Positions 17,841 through 26,432 of a stretch of DNA of 64,000 bases are shown here, one piece after another (position 1 is the first letter of the stretch; each line of letters starts with the position of its first letter). The translations under genes and the position numbers were made by a program. Under the pieces are notes generated by a model. It was not told the origin of the DNA. It saw nothing but the letters and a program-made list of their open reading frames with translations, and made no database searches. The DNA lies in assembly GCA_002423185.1 (NCBI GenBank), contig DIUX01000004.1:186001-250000 (forward strand), in the 5' to 3' direction. This stretch comes from Micavibrio sp. UBA6147 (lineage in GTDB: Bacteria; Pseudomonadota; Alphaproteobacteria; Micavibrionales; UBA1664).

Positions 17841-18596
17841 TTAATATGGTTTCGGGCGGGGAAGGCCGCTTTTCGATTTAGGGGCGTTGTTGGACGGAAG
17901 GGGAGAAAAGGCGCGTTTGCGGTCGGCGGCCAGTTTTTCGGTGGTCGGTGTGATTTCCATGTGGTCGAGGAAATATAACCCCGCGTGGTCGGGGCAAGAC
18001 AGGGCGACCCAGCTCGCGAACTCGGCGCGAATGGTGCGGATGGCGGTGTCGCGCTCGTCGTTCGAGATGGCGGTGTTGCCGTCAGGCATTTGGTGGCCAA
18101 TGCGATAGAAGCATCGCTCGCCGGTATCGCTGCGGTCAAAGCCGATGTGGCGTCCGGTGATGACGATGCGGAAACAGGCGCTGTGTACAATGTCGGATTC
18201 GGGCGGGTTTGCGGGCAGATTTATGGGCGCGGGGCTGCGCGGGGGCGTGTGCGCGGCGTTGGCTGAGCCAAACGGGTTGTCGTCAAAGGCGCGGTGGTGT
18301 GAAGCCGGTGGATTATGTTTGTCCGGCGCGGGTGCGGGTGAGCGGGGGCTGGATACGACACAGTCAATAATCCAGCGATATTTGAACGATGTCGGGTCGC
18401 GATAGGCGTGGAGGCGAATGTCGTAGCGCGGAGACTCCGGCATCGCGGTTAAATGCTCGGCATATTTCAAGAGCCGCAGCTCCATGTACGACACATGGTC
18501 TTTGACCAAGGCGAAGGAGTCTTGCAAAACCCTAGAAAGGCGCAATTGTTGTTGATTCAATCGATATAGATCGAGTGGGGAAAGCGAGTCGGTCAT
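17841..18596 (-). CDS. Unknown protein, distal gene of the second unknown cluster (251 aa)
   Basis: No family recognised. An N-terminal helical part (1-45) leads to a beta-rich stretch with YDIRLHAYRD. A Pro/Ala/Asn-rich disordered insert spans about 85-135. A second beta-rich part follows (FRIVITGRHIGFD), and then a helix with FASWVALSCPDHAGLYFLD near 205. That last element has counterparts in the two upstream genes (W/F-V/I-A, then C/A-P, then A). The C-terminus is basic and Pro/Ser-rich. No signal peptide. It is the last of three minus-strand genes that probably form one transcript, with a 92-base gap before it and no strong ribosome site. Confidence 0.6.
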   Translation of the reverse strand: MTDSLSPLDLYRLNQQQLRLSRVLQDSFALVKDHVSYMELRLLKYAEHLTAMPESPRYDIRLHAYRDPTSFKYRWIIDCVVSSPRSPAPAPDKHNPPASHHRAFDDNPFGSANAAHTPPRSPAPINLPANPPESDIVHSACFRIVITGRHIGFDRSDTGERCFYRIGHQMPDGNTAISNDERDTAIRTIRAEFASWVALSCPDHAGLYFLDHMEITPTTEKLAADRKRAFSPLPSNNAPKSKSGLPRPKPY

Positions 18597-18688
18597 GTGT
18601 TTTATTATTTGATCCCTGTTTGCCTTTGTTTAGCAAAACAAAGGGAGCGGCGCTACAAAAGATTGCGGGTTGGAGTGCGGAGGGGGCG

Positions 18689-19348
18689 TTAATAAAAAAA
18701 GCGGCGTGGTCTTGCTGCGGCGGCCTGTAATTCCTTGAAGCGGTCATGTGGGGACTGCCTTTTCATGGTCGCGGCCAAGTCAACAAGCGCGTTTGATTCT
18801 TGTGCGAGTGTTTGTTCGCTTGGGGTATAGGCGGGGTTCAGGATGAAAATGATCGCGGCGAGTTCGGGCGCGCAATGGGCAATGAAGGCGCCGATACGTT
18901 TGCGCGTCTCTTTGAGAATATTGTGCGGGATATCTTGATTTTGATAAGGGGGTGTCAGATTGCTCCATAGAACATTGCCTTGCCCTGAGGGCAAATCGTG
19001 CCGTGTGATTCCGAAGCTGTTGCGTTCGATGTTGATGTCAAGGCTTGGCTTGAGCGCGTGTCCGCGGGCGCTGGCGATGGCGAAAATGGCCGGGAGTTCA
19101 GAATAGGGAAAGGTCAGGGTGAGTTTATGGCTGTGGTTTTTTTGTTGTTGATACATAAAGTGCCGCACCGCCGATCCTGTCACATAAAAATCGTCAAGGC
19201 AGGTGCGCTGGACGGCGCATTCATGGCTGCTGCCTTTGGTTAAGGCGGCGATGGCTTGAATTTCCGTGGCGATTTGTTCGAACACGGCAAGCGTCGTGGT
19301 AAGGCTCGGCGCCGCATCGGGGGTGGGCTCGGTGCTGGAAATGCTCAT
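18689..19348 (-). CDS. Unknown protein, middle gene of the second unknown cluster (219 aa)
   Basis: No family recognised. Helical N-terminus, then a beta-rich region (HKLTLTFPYSE; SLDINIERNSFGITRHDL), then a helix with IGAFIAHCAPELAAIIFIL that parallels an element in both neighbours. The C-terminus is basic and rich in Arg and Ala. The ATG is preceded by a strong AGGAGG at eight bases. The gene starts only 12 bases after the 405-residue protein's stop, so the two are surely cotranscribed. No export signal; probably cytoplasmic. Confidence 0.6.
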   Translation of the reverse strand: MSISSTEPTPDAAPSLTTTLAVFEQIATEIQAIAALTKGSSHECAVQRTCLDDFYVTGSAVRHFMYQQQKNHSHKLTLTFPYSELPAIFAIASARGHALKPSLDINIERNSFGITRHDLPSGQGNVLWSNLTPPYQNQDIPHNILKETRKRIGAFIAHCAPELAAIIFILNPAYTPSEQTLAQESNALVDLAATMKRQSPHDRFKELQAAAARPRRFFY

Positions 19349-19360
19349 GGTGACAGCCTC

Positions 19361-20578
19361 CTAGCGTTTAAAGATGCCTTTGGGTTTCTTGACCGGTTCG
19401 AGAAAGTTCAAGGCGTCATGGCGCGGTTTCAAGGGGGCTTGCAGCGCGGCAATTTGTTGCCAAAGCTCGGCGCGTTGTGGGTTTTGCTCTTGTACTTGTG
19501 CCTGTATTGGGGCGGGGGGAACAAGGCTGGCCTTGGGGAAGGTTGCGGTTGCCTCGACCGAAGGCGTGGTCGCGGGCGTGCTCGGCGCTGGCACAGCGTT
19601 TTGAGGCGATTGCGGGGCTTGGGATTGTGGCTCGTTTTGTGGTTCTTTCAGCCATCCATAGCGTTTTTCGGTTTGGGCTTGCAAAACGGCAATGCGTTCA
19701 TCCAGATCATCGCGGCGGCCTTGCAGGTCGTCTTGCGCGCGCTCCAAATAGCGTGTGTGTCCGTAGATCGTCAAGTGTTGTAGGCGCGTTTTTTCTTGTT
19801 CTTTCAGGGCGTTACAGGCCTCAATGAAGGGCGCGGCATGGGTGGGGCATTCGGCGGCAACCCATTGTCCCAAATCGGCCAAAGCCGCGGCAAAGCTCTT
19901 GTCCGTGAGCTTGGATCCATAGCGCGGGACTTGCCACTCTTTGTCTGTGGTCGAGATTGCGGCTTGAGTGGGGAACTCCTTGGTCGCGCCGATAAAGGCG
20001 ATGCGCAGTAAACTCACATCCCCGTCAAAGCTTGATCTTTTGTTTTTTGGGGCTTTTTTGCATGTGAAATCAATGACTATCGTGTGCTCTTTAAAAATTT
20101 GAGAGAGCTTTTTATCAATGTCGTCACGGTCGAATGAACGGATGAAGTGAGGCAGGGATGTCCCTGTTTTTGCATGAAAATCTTCACGCGCGGCATGAAA
20201 ATCGGCTTGATCCATGCTTGATGTGCCGCGCACAAGGTATTGCGGGTTTTCTTTGAGCGCGGCAATGATGGGCTGGTAACTGCCGCTATCTTTGCGGGTG
20301 ACGGTGATGGGGGCGTTGGGCAGAGCCTCGATGATCGCGATGATTTTGCCAAGCTGAGCCTGATATTTATCGGTGAGGTCTTCGGATTCTTTGAATTTTT
20401 GGCCGAGTGTGTCCAGCAAGCGCATCGCATGGGGCGTGATGCGGGCATCGCGTCTGGCCTCGTAGGCATCATCGGCCTCTTGCTTGCGGCGTGCTTTGTC
20501 GGCTTTGCGGTCGTTTTCGATTTGTTGGGTGGCGGCGTTACTCGCTGCCTTTTCCAATCCGCTGATTAATCCGTTCAT
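19361..20578 (-). CDS. Unknown protein, first gene of the second unknown cluster (405 aa)
   Basis: No family recognised. The N-terminal ~80 residues are charged and helical, likely coiled coil. A mixed region follows with TIVIDFTCKKA and VSLLRIAFIG strands. Near 230-250 it has LGQWVAAECPTHAAPFIEA, the element shared with the next two genes. A coiled-coil stretch (about 255-300) and a Pro/Ala/Gln-rich disordered linker (305-365) precede the basic tail. The layout suggests a scaffold or adaptor rather than an enzyme. It starts at the ATG of MNGLISG and is divergent from the 178-residue gene, across a 160-base AT-rich gap. Confidence 0.6.
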   Translation of the reverse strand: MNGLISGLEKAASNAATQQIENDRKADKARRKQEADDAYEARRDARITPHAMRLLDTLGQKFKESEDLTDKYQAQLGKIIAIIEALPNAPITVTRKDSGSYQPIIAALKENPQYLVRGTSSMDQADFHAAREDFHAKTGTSLPHFIRSFDRDDIDKKLSQIFKEHTIVIDFTCKKAPKNKRSSFDGDVSLLRIAFIGATKEFPTQAAISTTDKEWQVPRYGSKLTDKSFAAALADLGQWVAAECPTHAAPFIEACNALKEQEKTRLQHLTIYGHTRYLERAQDDLQGRRDDLDERIAVLQAQTEKRYGWLKEPQNEPQSQAPQSPQNAVPAPSTPATTPSVEATATFPKASLVPPAPIQAQVQEQNPQRAELWQQIAALQAPLKPRHDALNFLEPVKKPKGIFKR

Positions 20579-20673
20579 GGTTTGTCATCCATTGCGCTAA
20601 TTTTATTTTTATGTAAATAAACAGATGCGTGCGCAAAGTCAAGAAATATGACAACTGCCTGCGTATGAAAATT

Positions 20674-20702
20674 TTGACAAAAGCGTGTGATTGTCATAGA
20701 TA
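20674..20702 (+). promoter_or_regulatory. Possible sigma-70 promoter of the divergent 178-residue gene
   Basis: A perfect TTGACA is followed 17 bases later by TAGATA, a mediocre -10. It lies 37 bases upstream of the preferred TTG start. It is within the 160-base AT-rich region between two divergent genes of the unknown cluster. Confidence 0.4.
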
Positions 20703-20738
20703 TGGAAAAAATATGCATCGGTGGCGGGAGGTCACAAT

Positions 20739-21275
20739 TTGGACGGGGTAACAGCACACAGTCTGACACAGCTTTTCAGAGGTTATGCGAGTTTGCGAAC
20801 GCTGGATTTCCGCACGGCACGCCTGACATTTGAGGCGCAGAACGGCTCAACCGTGACGGTGCATCCGCGCAGCCCGTCCGACGCCGCGGATTATCTTGTT
20901 TTCTTGCGGGCGCAGATGCAATCAAGGGGGCTGTTTTCGCCTGCCTATATTACCGAAACGCTGCAAGAGCCGATTGTTTTTACCGTGGAGGGAAACTTGA
21001 CCCGCGTGATTGCGGGGCATATTCGTAAGGAATATCGCATGTTGCACGCAATGAACTTGCGGTTTTTTACGGCAGAAAACGGTGGCGAACGCGGCGCTCA
21101 GCTTTTGTTTCAAGAGGAGTTCGGAGCCTTTGGCGCGGCGGAACATGCCCCTCATTCTGCTGGCCCGACTATGCCGGAATTTATTGATGTTCTAAGGCCC
21201 GCGGGGGAGGATTGGCGCAAAGTTAATTTCATTGCGCATAACCCGCGCCGCCATATGCGGTTGGTGAAGAGATAA
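20739..21275 (+). CDS. Unknown protein, divergent member of the second unknown cluster (178 aa)
   Basis: No family recognised. An N-terminal helix-strand pattern (LTQLFRGYASLRTLDF, ARLTFEAQNGSTVTVHP) suggests a small alpha/beta domain. The C-terminus is basic (RRHMRLVKR). The start is placed at TTG 20739, because GGGAGG sits seven bases upstream of it; a GTG at 20721 lies before that site and is less likely. The gene runs opposite to the three-gene cluster and shares its intergenic control region, so the four may be functionally linked, but that is only positional evidence. Confidence 0.55.
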   Translation: MDGVTAHSLTQLFRGYASLRTLDFRTARLTFEAQNGSTVTVHPRSPSDAADYLVFLRAQMQSRGLFSPAYITETLQEPIVFTVEGNLTRVIAGHIRKEYRMLHAMNLRFFTAENGGERGAQLLFQEEFGAFGAAEHAPHSAGPTMPEFIDVLRPAGEDWRKVNFIAHNPRRHMRLVKR

Positions 21276-21300
21276 TCGCCCTGCAAAAATCGAAAAGTAA

Positions 21301-21330
21301 AAACGCCCTTCTGGAAAGGGCGTTTTTTTC
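21301..21330. terminator. Bidirectional terminator between convergent genes
   Basis: AAACGCCCTT and AAGGGCGTTT form a 10-bp perfect stem with T runs on both strands. It serves the 178-residue gene on the plus strand and transaldolase on the minus strand. Confidence 0.88.
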
Positions 21331-21358
21331 GTGTGAGGCGTGCTGTGCGTTGTTTGCC

Positions 21359-22015
21359 TTACAAAATCGATTGGCCTGTCTTTGCCCAATCCGCAACGAA
21401 AGCCTTGAGGCCGCTCTCGGTCAAGGGGTGGGAGTAGAGCTTGTGAATGACTTCCGGCGGGATGGTCGCAACGTCGGCACCAAGGCGGGCGGCGGCGAGC
21501 AAATGTTGCGGATGGCGAATCGAGGCCACCAGAATCTCGGTGTTGAAATCGGGGTAGTTATCATAGATTTGTGCGATGTCGGCGATGAGCTCCATCCCGT
21601 CAAAGCCGATATCATCCAAACGACCAACGAAGGGCGAAATGAAGGTCGCGCCGGCCTTGGCCGCCAGCAAGGCTTGGTTGGCGGAAAAACACAGGGTGAC
21701 ATTGACCATGGTGCCTTCGTCAGTGAGGATTTTACAGGTCTTCAAACCGGCGGGGGTGAGGGGAACTTTTACCGCGATGTTATCGGCGATTTTGGCGAGT
21801 TTTTTGCCTTCGGCGAGCATGGTGTCAAAATCGGTGGCGGCGACTTCGGCGCTCACCGGCCCATCGACGATTTCGCAGATTTCCTTGATCAACGGGATAA
21901 ATTCTTTGCCCGATTTCATGATGAGGGAAGGGTTGGTGGTCACGCCATCCAACAGGCCGGTTTCGGCGAGATTGCGGATGTCATCGATGTTGGCGGTGTC
22001 GACAAAAAATTTCAT
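21359..22015 (-). CDS. tal: Transaldolase (short, Fsa/TalC-type)
   Basis: The 218-residue protein is a short class I aldolase of the pentose phosphate pathway, moving a dihydroxyacetone unit between sugar phosphates. It starts with MKFFVDTAN and has DGVTTNPSL, then the Schiff-base Lys in IAVKVPLT near residue 85, NVTLCFS, and ISPFVGRLDD, all diagnostic. The short length fits the TalC/Fsa subfamily rather than the ~320-residue TalB type. From sequence alone it is hard to separate transaldolase from fructose-6-phosphate aldolase; most bacterial members of this length act as transaldolase. It is convergent with the unknown gene before it and 143 bases from divergent priA. Confidence 0.93.
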   Translation of the reverse strand: MKFFVDTANIDDIRNLAETGLLDGVTTNPSLIMKSGKEFIPLIKEICEIVDGPVSAEVAATDFDTMLAEGKKLAKIADNIAVKVPLTPAGLKTCKILTDEGTMVNVTLCFSANQALLAAKAGATFISPFVGRLDDIGFDGMELIADIAQIYDNYPDFNTEILVASIRHPQHLLAAARLGADVATIPPEVIHKLYSHPLTESGLKAFVADWAKTGQSIL

Positions 22016-22158
22016 GGGTCTGTCCCTTATGCTGCTTGACGTTTCGGGTTTATGGCGGCGGTTATGGCTGCGTGTTCTATCGGCCTCTTGCCGATGATGC
22101 TGTGTATCCTACCCTCTCTGTCCTTGAAAGAAAAGGCCTGAGGCACTAGTGTTTGTCT

Positions 22159-24630
22159 ATGCAGGATGATTTTTTCTCTCAGGATGAAAGCAACGCCGAA
22201 AAACCCAAGCAAGACAAGGGCGGGCGGCGCTATGGCGGGCGCGTGTCGGTGCTCGTGCCGCTTCCCGTTGACACGGCGTATACATACGGATTGCAAGAGG
22301 GGGAGAGCGTTGCGCCCGGCATGTTTGTGCGGGTCAGTGTTGGCCCGCGCCTGATGGTCGGGGTTGTGTGGGACGATGCGCCGGACATGGCGGTCGCGGA
22401 AAAAAGACTGAAGCCGGTGGAAGAGGTGATTGACCTGCCGCCGATGGAGGCCGGACATCGCGCCTTTATTGACCGTGTCGCCCGCTATACGGTGAGCGCG
22501 CGGGGCAGTGTTTTGAAAATGTCGCTCAGCGCGCCGGCGGCGCTGGCCGCTCCGAAGACGGTGACTGTCTATGCGTTGCCGGCGCATTTGGCGGGCGGGG
22601 CAGGGGGCGGGCTGTTACGCGCTTCGACACCAAAACGGCAAAAGGCGCTGGATATTCTGGCACAGGCGAAAGCGCCGATGCCGCCGTCTGTGCTGTCGAA
22701 AAAATCGGGTGTGTCGACAGCGGTGTTGAAGGCAATGGCGCAGGCGGGGGAATTGAGCCTTCAAACACGCCCCGAGACGCCGCCTTGCGTGCATCCACTT
22801 GTTAACCCAAGGGCGCAAGGGGCGGCAGGGCGCGTGGATTTATCGCCCGATCAAGCCTTGGCGGCGCAGGAAATGGTGCAAGCCGTGCGTGACGCGGCGC
22901 GGGCGCAGGACGGGGGGGGCGGGACTTGCGAAGACGGTGATTCTGAGCGCGGGAATGATTGCCTTGATGGAGGAGCCGCAGCGGCGGCAGAGAAACAACC
23001 TGCTCCGCTGTCTTACGGGGGCGGGCAGATGAAAGGGTCGGCAAGCGGGACATTTCGTCCGATCTTGCTTGACGGGGTGACGGGGAGCGGCAAGACAGAG
23101 GTGTATTTTGAGGCCGTTGCGGCGGCGTTGGCGCAGGGGCGGCAAGCCCTCGTGATGTTACCGGAGATTGCGTTGTCCAACGCGTTTTTGGATCGGTTTG
23201 AAAAGCGATTTGGCTGTGCGCCCGCCTTGTGGCATTCGGCGCTTAGCCCCGCACAGCGGCGCAAAACATGGCGTGGTGTGGCCGAAGGGCGGACAAAGGT
23301 TGTGATCGGGGCGCGGTCGGCGCTGTTTTTGCCTTATGCGCGGCTCGGTGTGATTGTGGTGGATGAGGAGCATGACGCGGCCTTCAAACAAGAAGACGGC
23401 GTTTTGTACCATGCTCGCGACATGGCGGTGCTGCGGGCGCATATCCACCGCATCCCTGTGATTTTGGTGTCGGCAACGCCGTCACTGGAAACGATTCATA
23501 ATGTGCTGGATCGGCGTTATGGGCATTTGGTGCTCGATTCGCGTTATGGCGATGCAGCGATGCCGGATATTACGCTGATTAACATGCGGCAAGAGCGCTT
23601 GCCGCGCAGCGAGTTTATTTCTGTGCCGCTTCGCAATGCTTTGGCGCGTAATTTTGCCGATGGGCGGCAAAGCCTGTTGTTTTTGAACCGGCGCGGTTAT
23701 GCGCCGCTGACGATTTGTCGGTCGTGCGGGCATCGTTATGAATGTCCGCAATGTACGGCGTGGCTGGTGGAACACCGCGCGTTCAAGGGGCGGGGCGGGG
23801 TATCGTCCACTCTGCCCGCTATGTTGCAATGCCATCATTGCGGATATTCGGGGCGGATGCCACGTGTGTGCACCGAATGCGCGGCGGAGGATTCGCTTGT
23901 GCCATGCGGGCCAGGGGTGGAACGCATCGAAGAAGAAGTCAAAGCCTTGTTTCCGCAGATGCGCAGCATTGTGCTGGCGAGTGATACGGCAGAGGGCGGC
24001 GATGATTTTTTTACCTCGCTTGAGAAAATCAGGGCAGGCGCGGTTGATATTATTATCGGCACGCAAATCATCGCCAAGGGGCATCATTTCCCCAATTTGA
24101 CCTGTGTGGGGGTGATTGATGCGGATATTGGCCTCAAGGGCGGTGATTTACGCGCCAGTGAGCGCACATGGCAATTATTGCACCAAGTCGCAGGGCGCGC
24201 AGGGCGCGGCGAGCATGAAGGACGAGTCTATGTTCAGACCTATATGCCGGATAACCGGTTGATGGTGGCGCTCGCCGCCGATGACCGTGAGGCATTTTTG
24301 GGAATCGAACTGAACGAACGTAAAATGGCACATATGCCGCCATATTCAAGGCTTGCGGCGTTGATCGTGTCGGGAACGGATGAGGAAAAAACGGCGGAGC
24401 TGGCGCGCGCTTTGGGGATTCTCGCACCGCACGGGGCGCAAGGCTTGCGCGTGTTGGGGCCTGCTCCGGCGCCGATGTTTATGCTCAGGGGGCGGTATCG
24501 CTTCCGGTTTTTGGTGCAATCCGACAAGCGGCTTGATTTGCAAAAGGCTCTGAAAGACTGGGTTGCCAGTGTGACGATCGGCGGTGATCTGCGCGTTCAG
24601 ATTGACATAGACCCCCAGAGTTTTTTCTAA
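22159..24630 (+). CDS. priA: Primosomal protein N' (replication restart helicase)
   Basis: The 823-residue 3'-to-5' helicase reloads replisomes at stalled forks. An N-terminal DNA-binding domain (VSVLVPLPVDTAYTYG) precedes the helicase core: Walker A GVTGSGKTEVY near 305, a DEEHD Walker B, and motif VI QVAGRAGRGEHEG. Zinc-binding pairs CRSC, CPQC, CHHC and CTEC are all intact. The protein is about 90 residues longer than E. coli PriA; the excess is a low-complexity Gly/Asp/Ala insert (about 250-295) just before the helicase core. The ATG at 22159 is preferred over TTG 22153; no strong ribosome site is seen. Confidence 0.95.
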   Translation: MQDDFFSQDESNAEKPKQDKGGRRYGGRVSVLVPLPVDTAYTYGLQEGESVAPGMFVRVSVGPRLMVGVVWDDAPDMAVAEKRLKPVEEVIDLPPMEAGHRAFIDRVARYTVSARGSVLKMSLSAPAALAAPKTVTVYALPAHLAGGAGGGLLRASTPKRQKALDILAQAKAPMPPSVLSKKSGVSTAVLKAMAQAGELSLQTRPETPPCVHPLVNPRAQGAAGRVDLSPDQALAAQEMVQAVRDAARAQDGGGGTCEDGDSERGNDCLDGGAAAAAEKQPAPLSYGGGQMKGSASGTFRPILLDGVTGSGKTEVYFEAVAAALAQGRQALVMLPEIALSNAFLDRFEKRFGCAPALWHSALSPAQRRKTWRGVAEGRTKVVIGARSALFLPYARLGVIVVDEEHDAAFKQEDGVLYHARDMAVLRAHIHRIPVILVSATPSLETIHNVLDRRYGHLVLDSRYGDAAMPDITLINMRQERLPRSEFISVPLRNALARNFADGRQSLLFLNRRGYAPLTICRSCGHRYECPQCTAWLVEHRAFKGRGGVSSTLPAMLQCHHCGYSGRMPRVCTECAAEDSLVPCGPGVERIEEEVKALFPQMRSIVLASDTAEGGDDFFTSLEKIRAGAVDIIIGTQIIAKGHHFPNLTCVGVIDADIGLKGGDLRASERTWQLLHQVAGRAGRGEHEGRVYVQTYMPDNRLMVALAADDREAFLGIELNERKMAHMPPYSRLAALIVSGTDEEKTAELARALGILAPHGAQGLRVLGPAPAPMFMLRGRYRFRFLVQSDKRLDLQKALKDWVASVTIGGDLRVQIDIDPQSFF

Positions 24631-24702
24631 ATATTTGAGGGCGTTCTCAGGTATGCTTGTTATTCTGCATCGGAGTATTTTTACAACAGATTGCTTTTCA
24701 AT

Positions 24703-24733
24703 AAAAAAACGGCGCTCAGGGCGCCGCTTTTTC
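24703..24733. terminator. Bidirectional terminator between priA and the spermidine-synthase-like gene
   Basis: CGGCGC and GCGCCG flank a TCAGG loop, with an A run before and CTTTTT after, between two convergent genes. Confidence 0.75.
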
Positions 24734-24753
24734 GTTGTGTTCATGAACCGTGC

Positions 24754-26292
24754 TTATTGCTCGGGGGCAACCTCATTGGCATCAGGTTCAGGAGCCTCAG
24801 GCTCCGTTGGTGTCTCTGTCGGCACGGCGGAGCGCTTGACCGGCTTGTCTTTTTTAAACCGAGCGCGGGCGGGGGCGTCCAAAAACGTCGTGTTGCGCAG
24901 ATCGGTATAAAGGGTTGGGCGCTCCATATCTGTTTGATAATTGTGGAAGATATACAAGATGTTGGCAATATCGTTCGTAAAGTCGATATGGTCGAAATCT
25001 GTCACGATTTGACGGCTTAGATACGGGAACACCGACCGCAATGTTTGATCCAGATTGCGCGAGAAAGAGTCGGAGAAATTGGCCGATATAATGAAATTCA
25101 TAACAATCGCCCCGCCTGAATTCAGGAGCGTCAAATTCTTCGCGAAAAAGTCACGGGTGACAAGATGCTCGGGCAAGGTCGAATGGCCAAGATAGGCGTC
25201 AAGGATGATCAGGTCATATTTTTTGTCGGTTTTGGCCATGAAGGCGCGGGCTTCCATCGGGATAAATTCGCGATTGGGCGTGAGTTTTTCCGGAAGGAAA
25301 AATTTCTCAGAAACGTCTTTAAGAGAGCCGTCTATGTCGAGGAAATCATAATGATTTTTTGTGTCGTGCATACCCAAGGTAAAGCCGCCGGCACCAATCA
25401 CCAGAATATTGATCGGCTTTATCGCATCGTCGTCCAGTGTGGGGTCGATGAAATGTTTTTCAATGAATACGAGGTATTCATGCGGTTTGCCGTCTTTGGT
25501 GATTTTGGAGGATGAATTCCCGTTCAGGGTGATGTGTTTGCTGCCTTCCTTGTCTTCGTAGACGCGGATAATATTATATTGATTATAGGCAACGACATTC
25601 ATGGATTGGAGCATCGGGGTGTTGTTCATCATATAGCCGCCGACGACAAGAATGATGGCGACGGTGATGTTTTTCTGTTTTTCCTTGCCGCCGATCATGA
25701 TCAGTATCAACGCCAGAATAATTAGGCAAAACAAGGCGGTATAGTTAACGCCGATCATGCTCATCAACACCAAGGTGCTGAACACCGCGCCGAGGAATGA
25801 GCCGATGGTGGAGACGAACAGGATTGTTCCCGTTACTTTCGGTAATTTCTGGTGCGAGAAAAAATTGCTGACGAGGGGGATGGTTTGCCCGAGCAAATAA
25901 ACCGGCACGACCAAGAAAAGACCCGCATAAATCATGGTCATGACAAGGCGGTTGTCGAGGCCTGAGGTGTACATGGAGATAAAGAACATCGACATCGGCA
26001 TATAGGATATGCCGAACAAGGTGATGATGGAGGCGATTCGCACGTTGCGGGCGAGTTTTTCGCGAACCCGACTAACGGGGATGGCGGCATGGCGGGGTTT
26101 GAATCCGCCGCCGGCTTGGTATCCGAAGGCAAGGGGCATCAGGACGCTGGCGATGATGATGGATACGGTGTCCGTACCACTCCCGACATAGGGAACAATC
26201 TGGCGGATAGCCAAGAGTTCATAGGCTAAGACAACATAGCCTTCCATAAGAATGATAGCGAGGAGCCAAAAGAAAAGACGTGGAGTAATCAT
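24754..26292 (-). CDS. Membrane-anchored spermidine-synthase-like protein
   Basis: The 512-residue protein couples an N-terminal half of six or seven hydrophobic segments (1-230) to a cytosolic methyltransferase-fold domain of the polyamine synthase family. The Rossmann motif is ILVIGAGGFTLG near 300, rather than the GGGDGG of true SpeE. A DFLDIDG acidic loop and DLIILDAYLGHSTLPEHLVTRDFF follow, the last a typical spermidine-synthase-like signature. The C-terminus is a Pro/Glu-rich tail. Such fusions are common and often not polyamine-forming, so the substrate is open. The start is the ATG of MITPRLFF with an AAGAGGCG ribosome site; the open frame farther upstream is not coding. It is divergent from the next membrane protein. 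Confidence 0.75.
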   Translation of the reverse strand: MITPRLFFWLLAIILMEGYVVLAYELLAIRQIVPYVGSGTDTVSIIIASVLMPLAFGYQAGGGFKPRHAAIPVSRVREKLARNVRIASIITLFGISYMPMSMFFISMYTSGLDNRLVMTMIYAGLFLVVPVYLLGQTIPLVSNFFSHQKLPKVTGTILFVSTIGSFLGAVFSTLVLMSMIGVNYTALFCLIILALILIMIGGKEKQKNITVAIILVVGGYMMNNTPMLQSMNVVAYNQYNIIRVYEDKEGSKHITLNGNSSSKITKDGKPHEYLVFIEKHFIDPTLDDDAIKPINILVIGAGGFTLGMHDTKNHYDFLDIDGSLKDVSEKFFLPEKLTPNREFIPMEARAFMAKTDKKYDLIILDAYLGHSTLPEHLVTRDFFAKNLTLLNSGGAIVMNFIISANFSDSFSRNLDQTLRSVFPYLSRQIVTDFDHIDFTNDIANILYIFHNYQTDMERPTLYTDLRNTTFLDAPARARFKKDKPVKRSAVPTETPTEPEAPEPDANEVAPEQ

Positions 26293-26432
26293 GATCGCCT
26301 CTTGAAAATTGCGGGGCATTGAGCGAATCTTAGAGGACGAACGCCTAAAACACAAGACGCTTTGTTGATCAAGACGGCAACAGGCCGCCCGCAGCAACCC
26401 CACCGCAGCAAAGACGAGTAACAGGATATATC

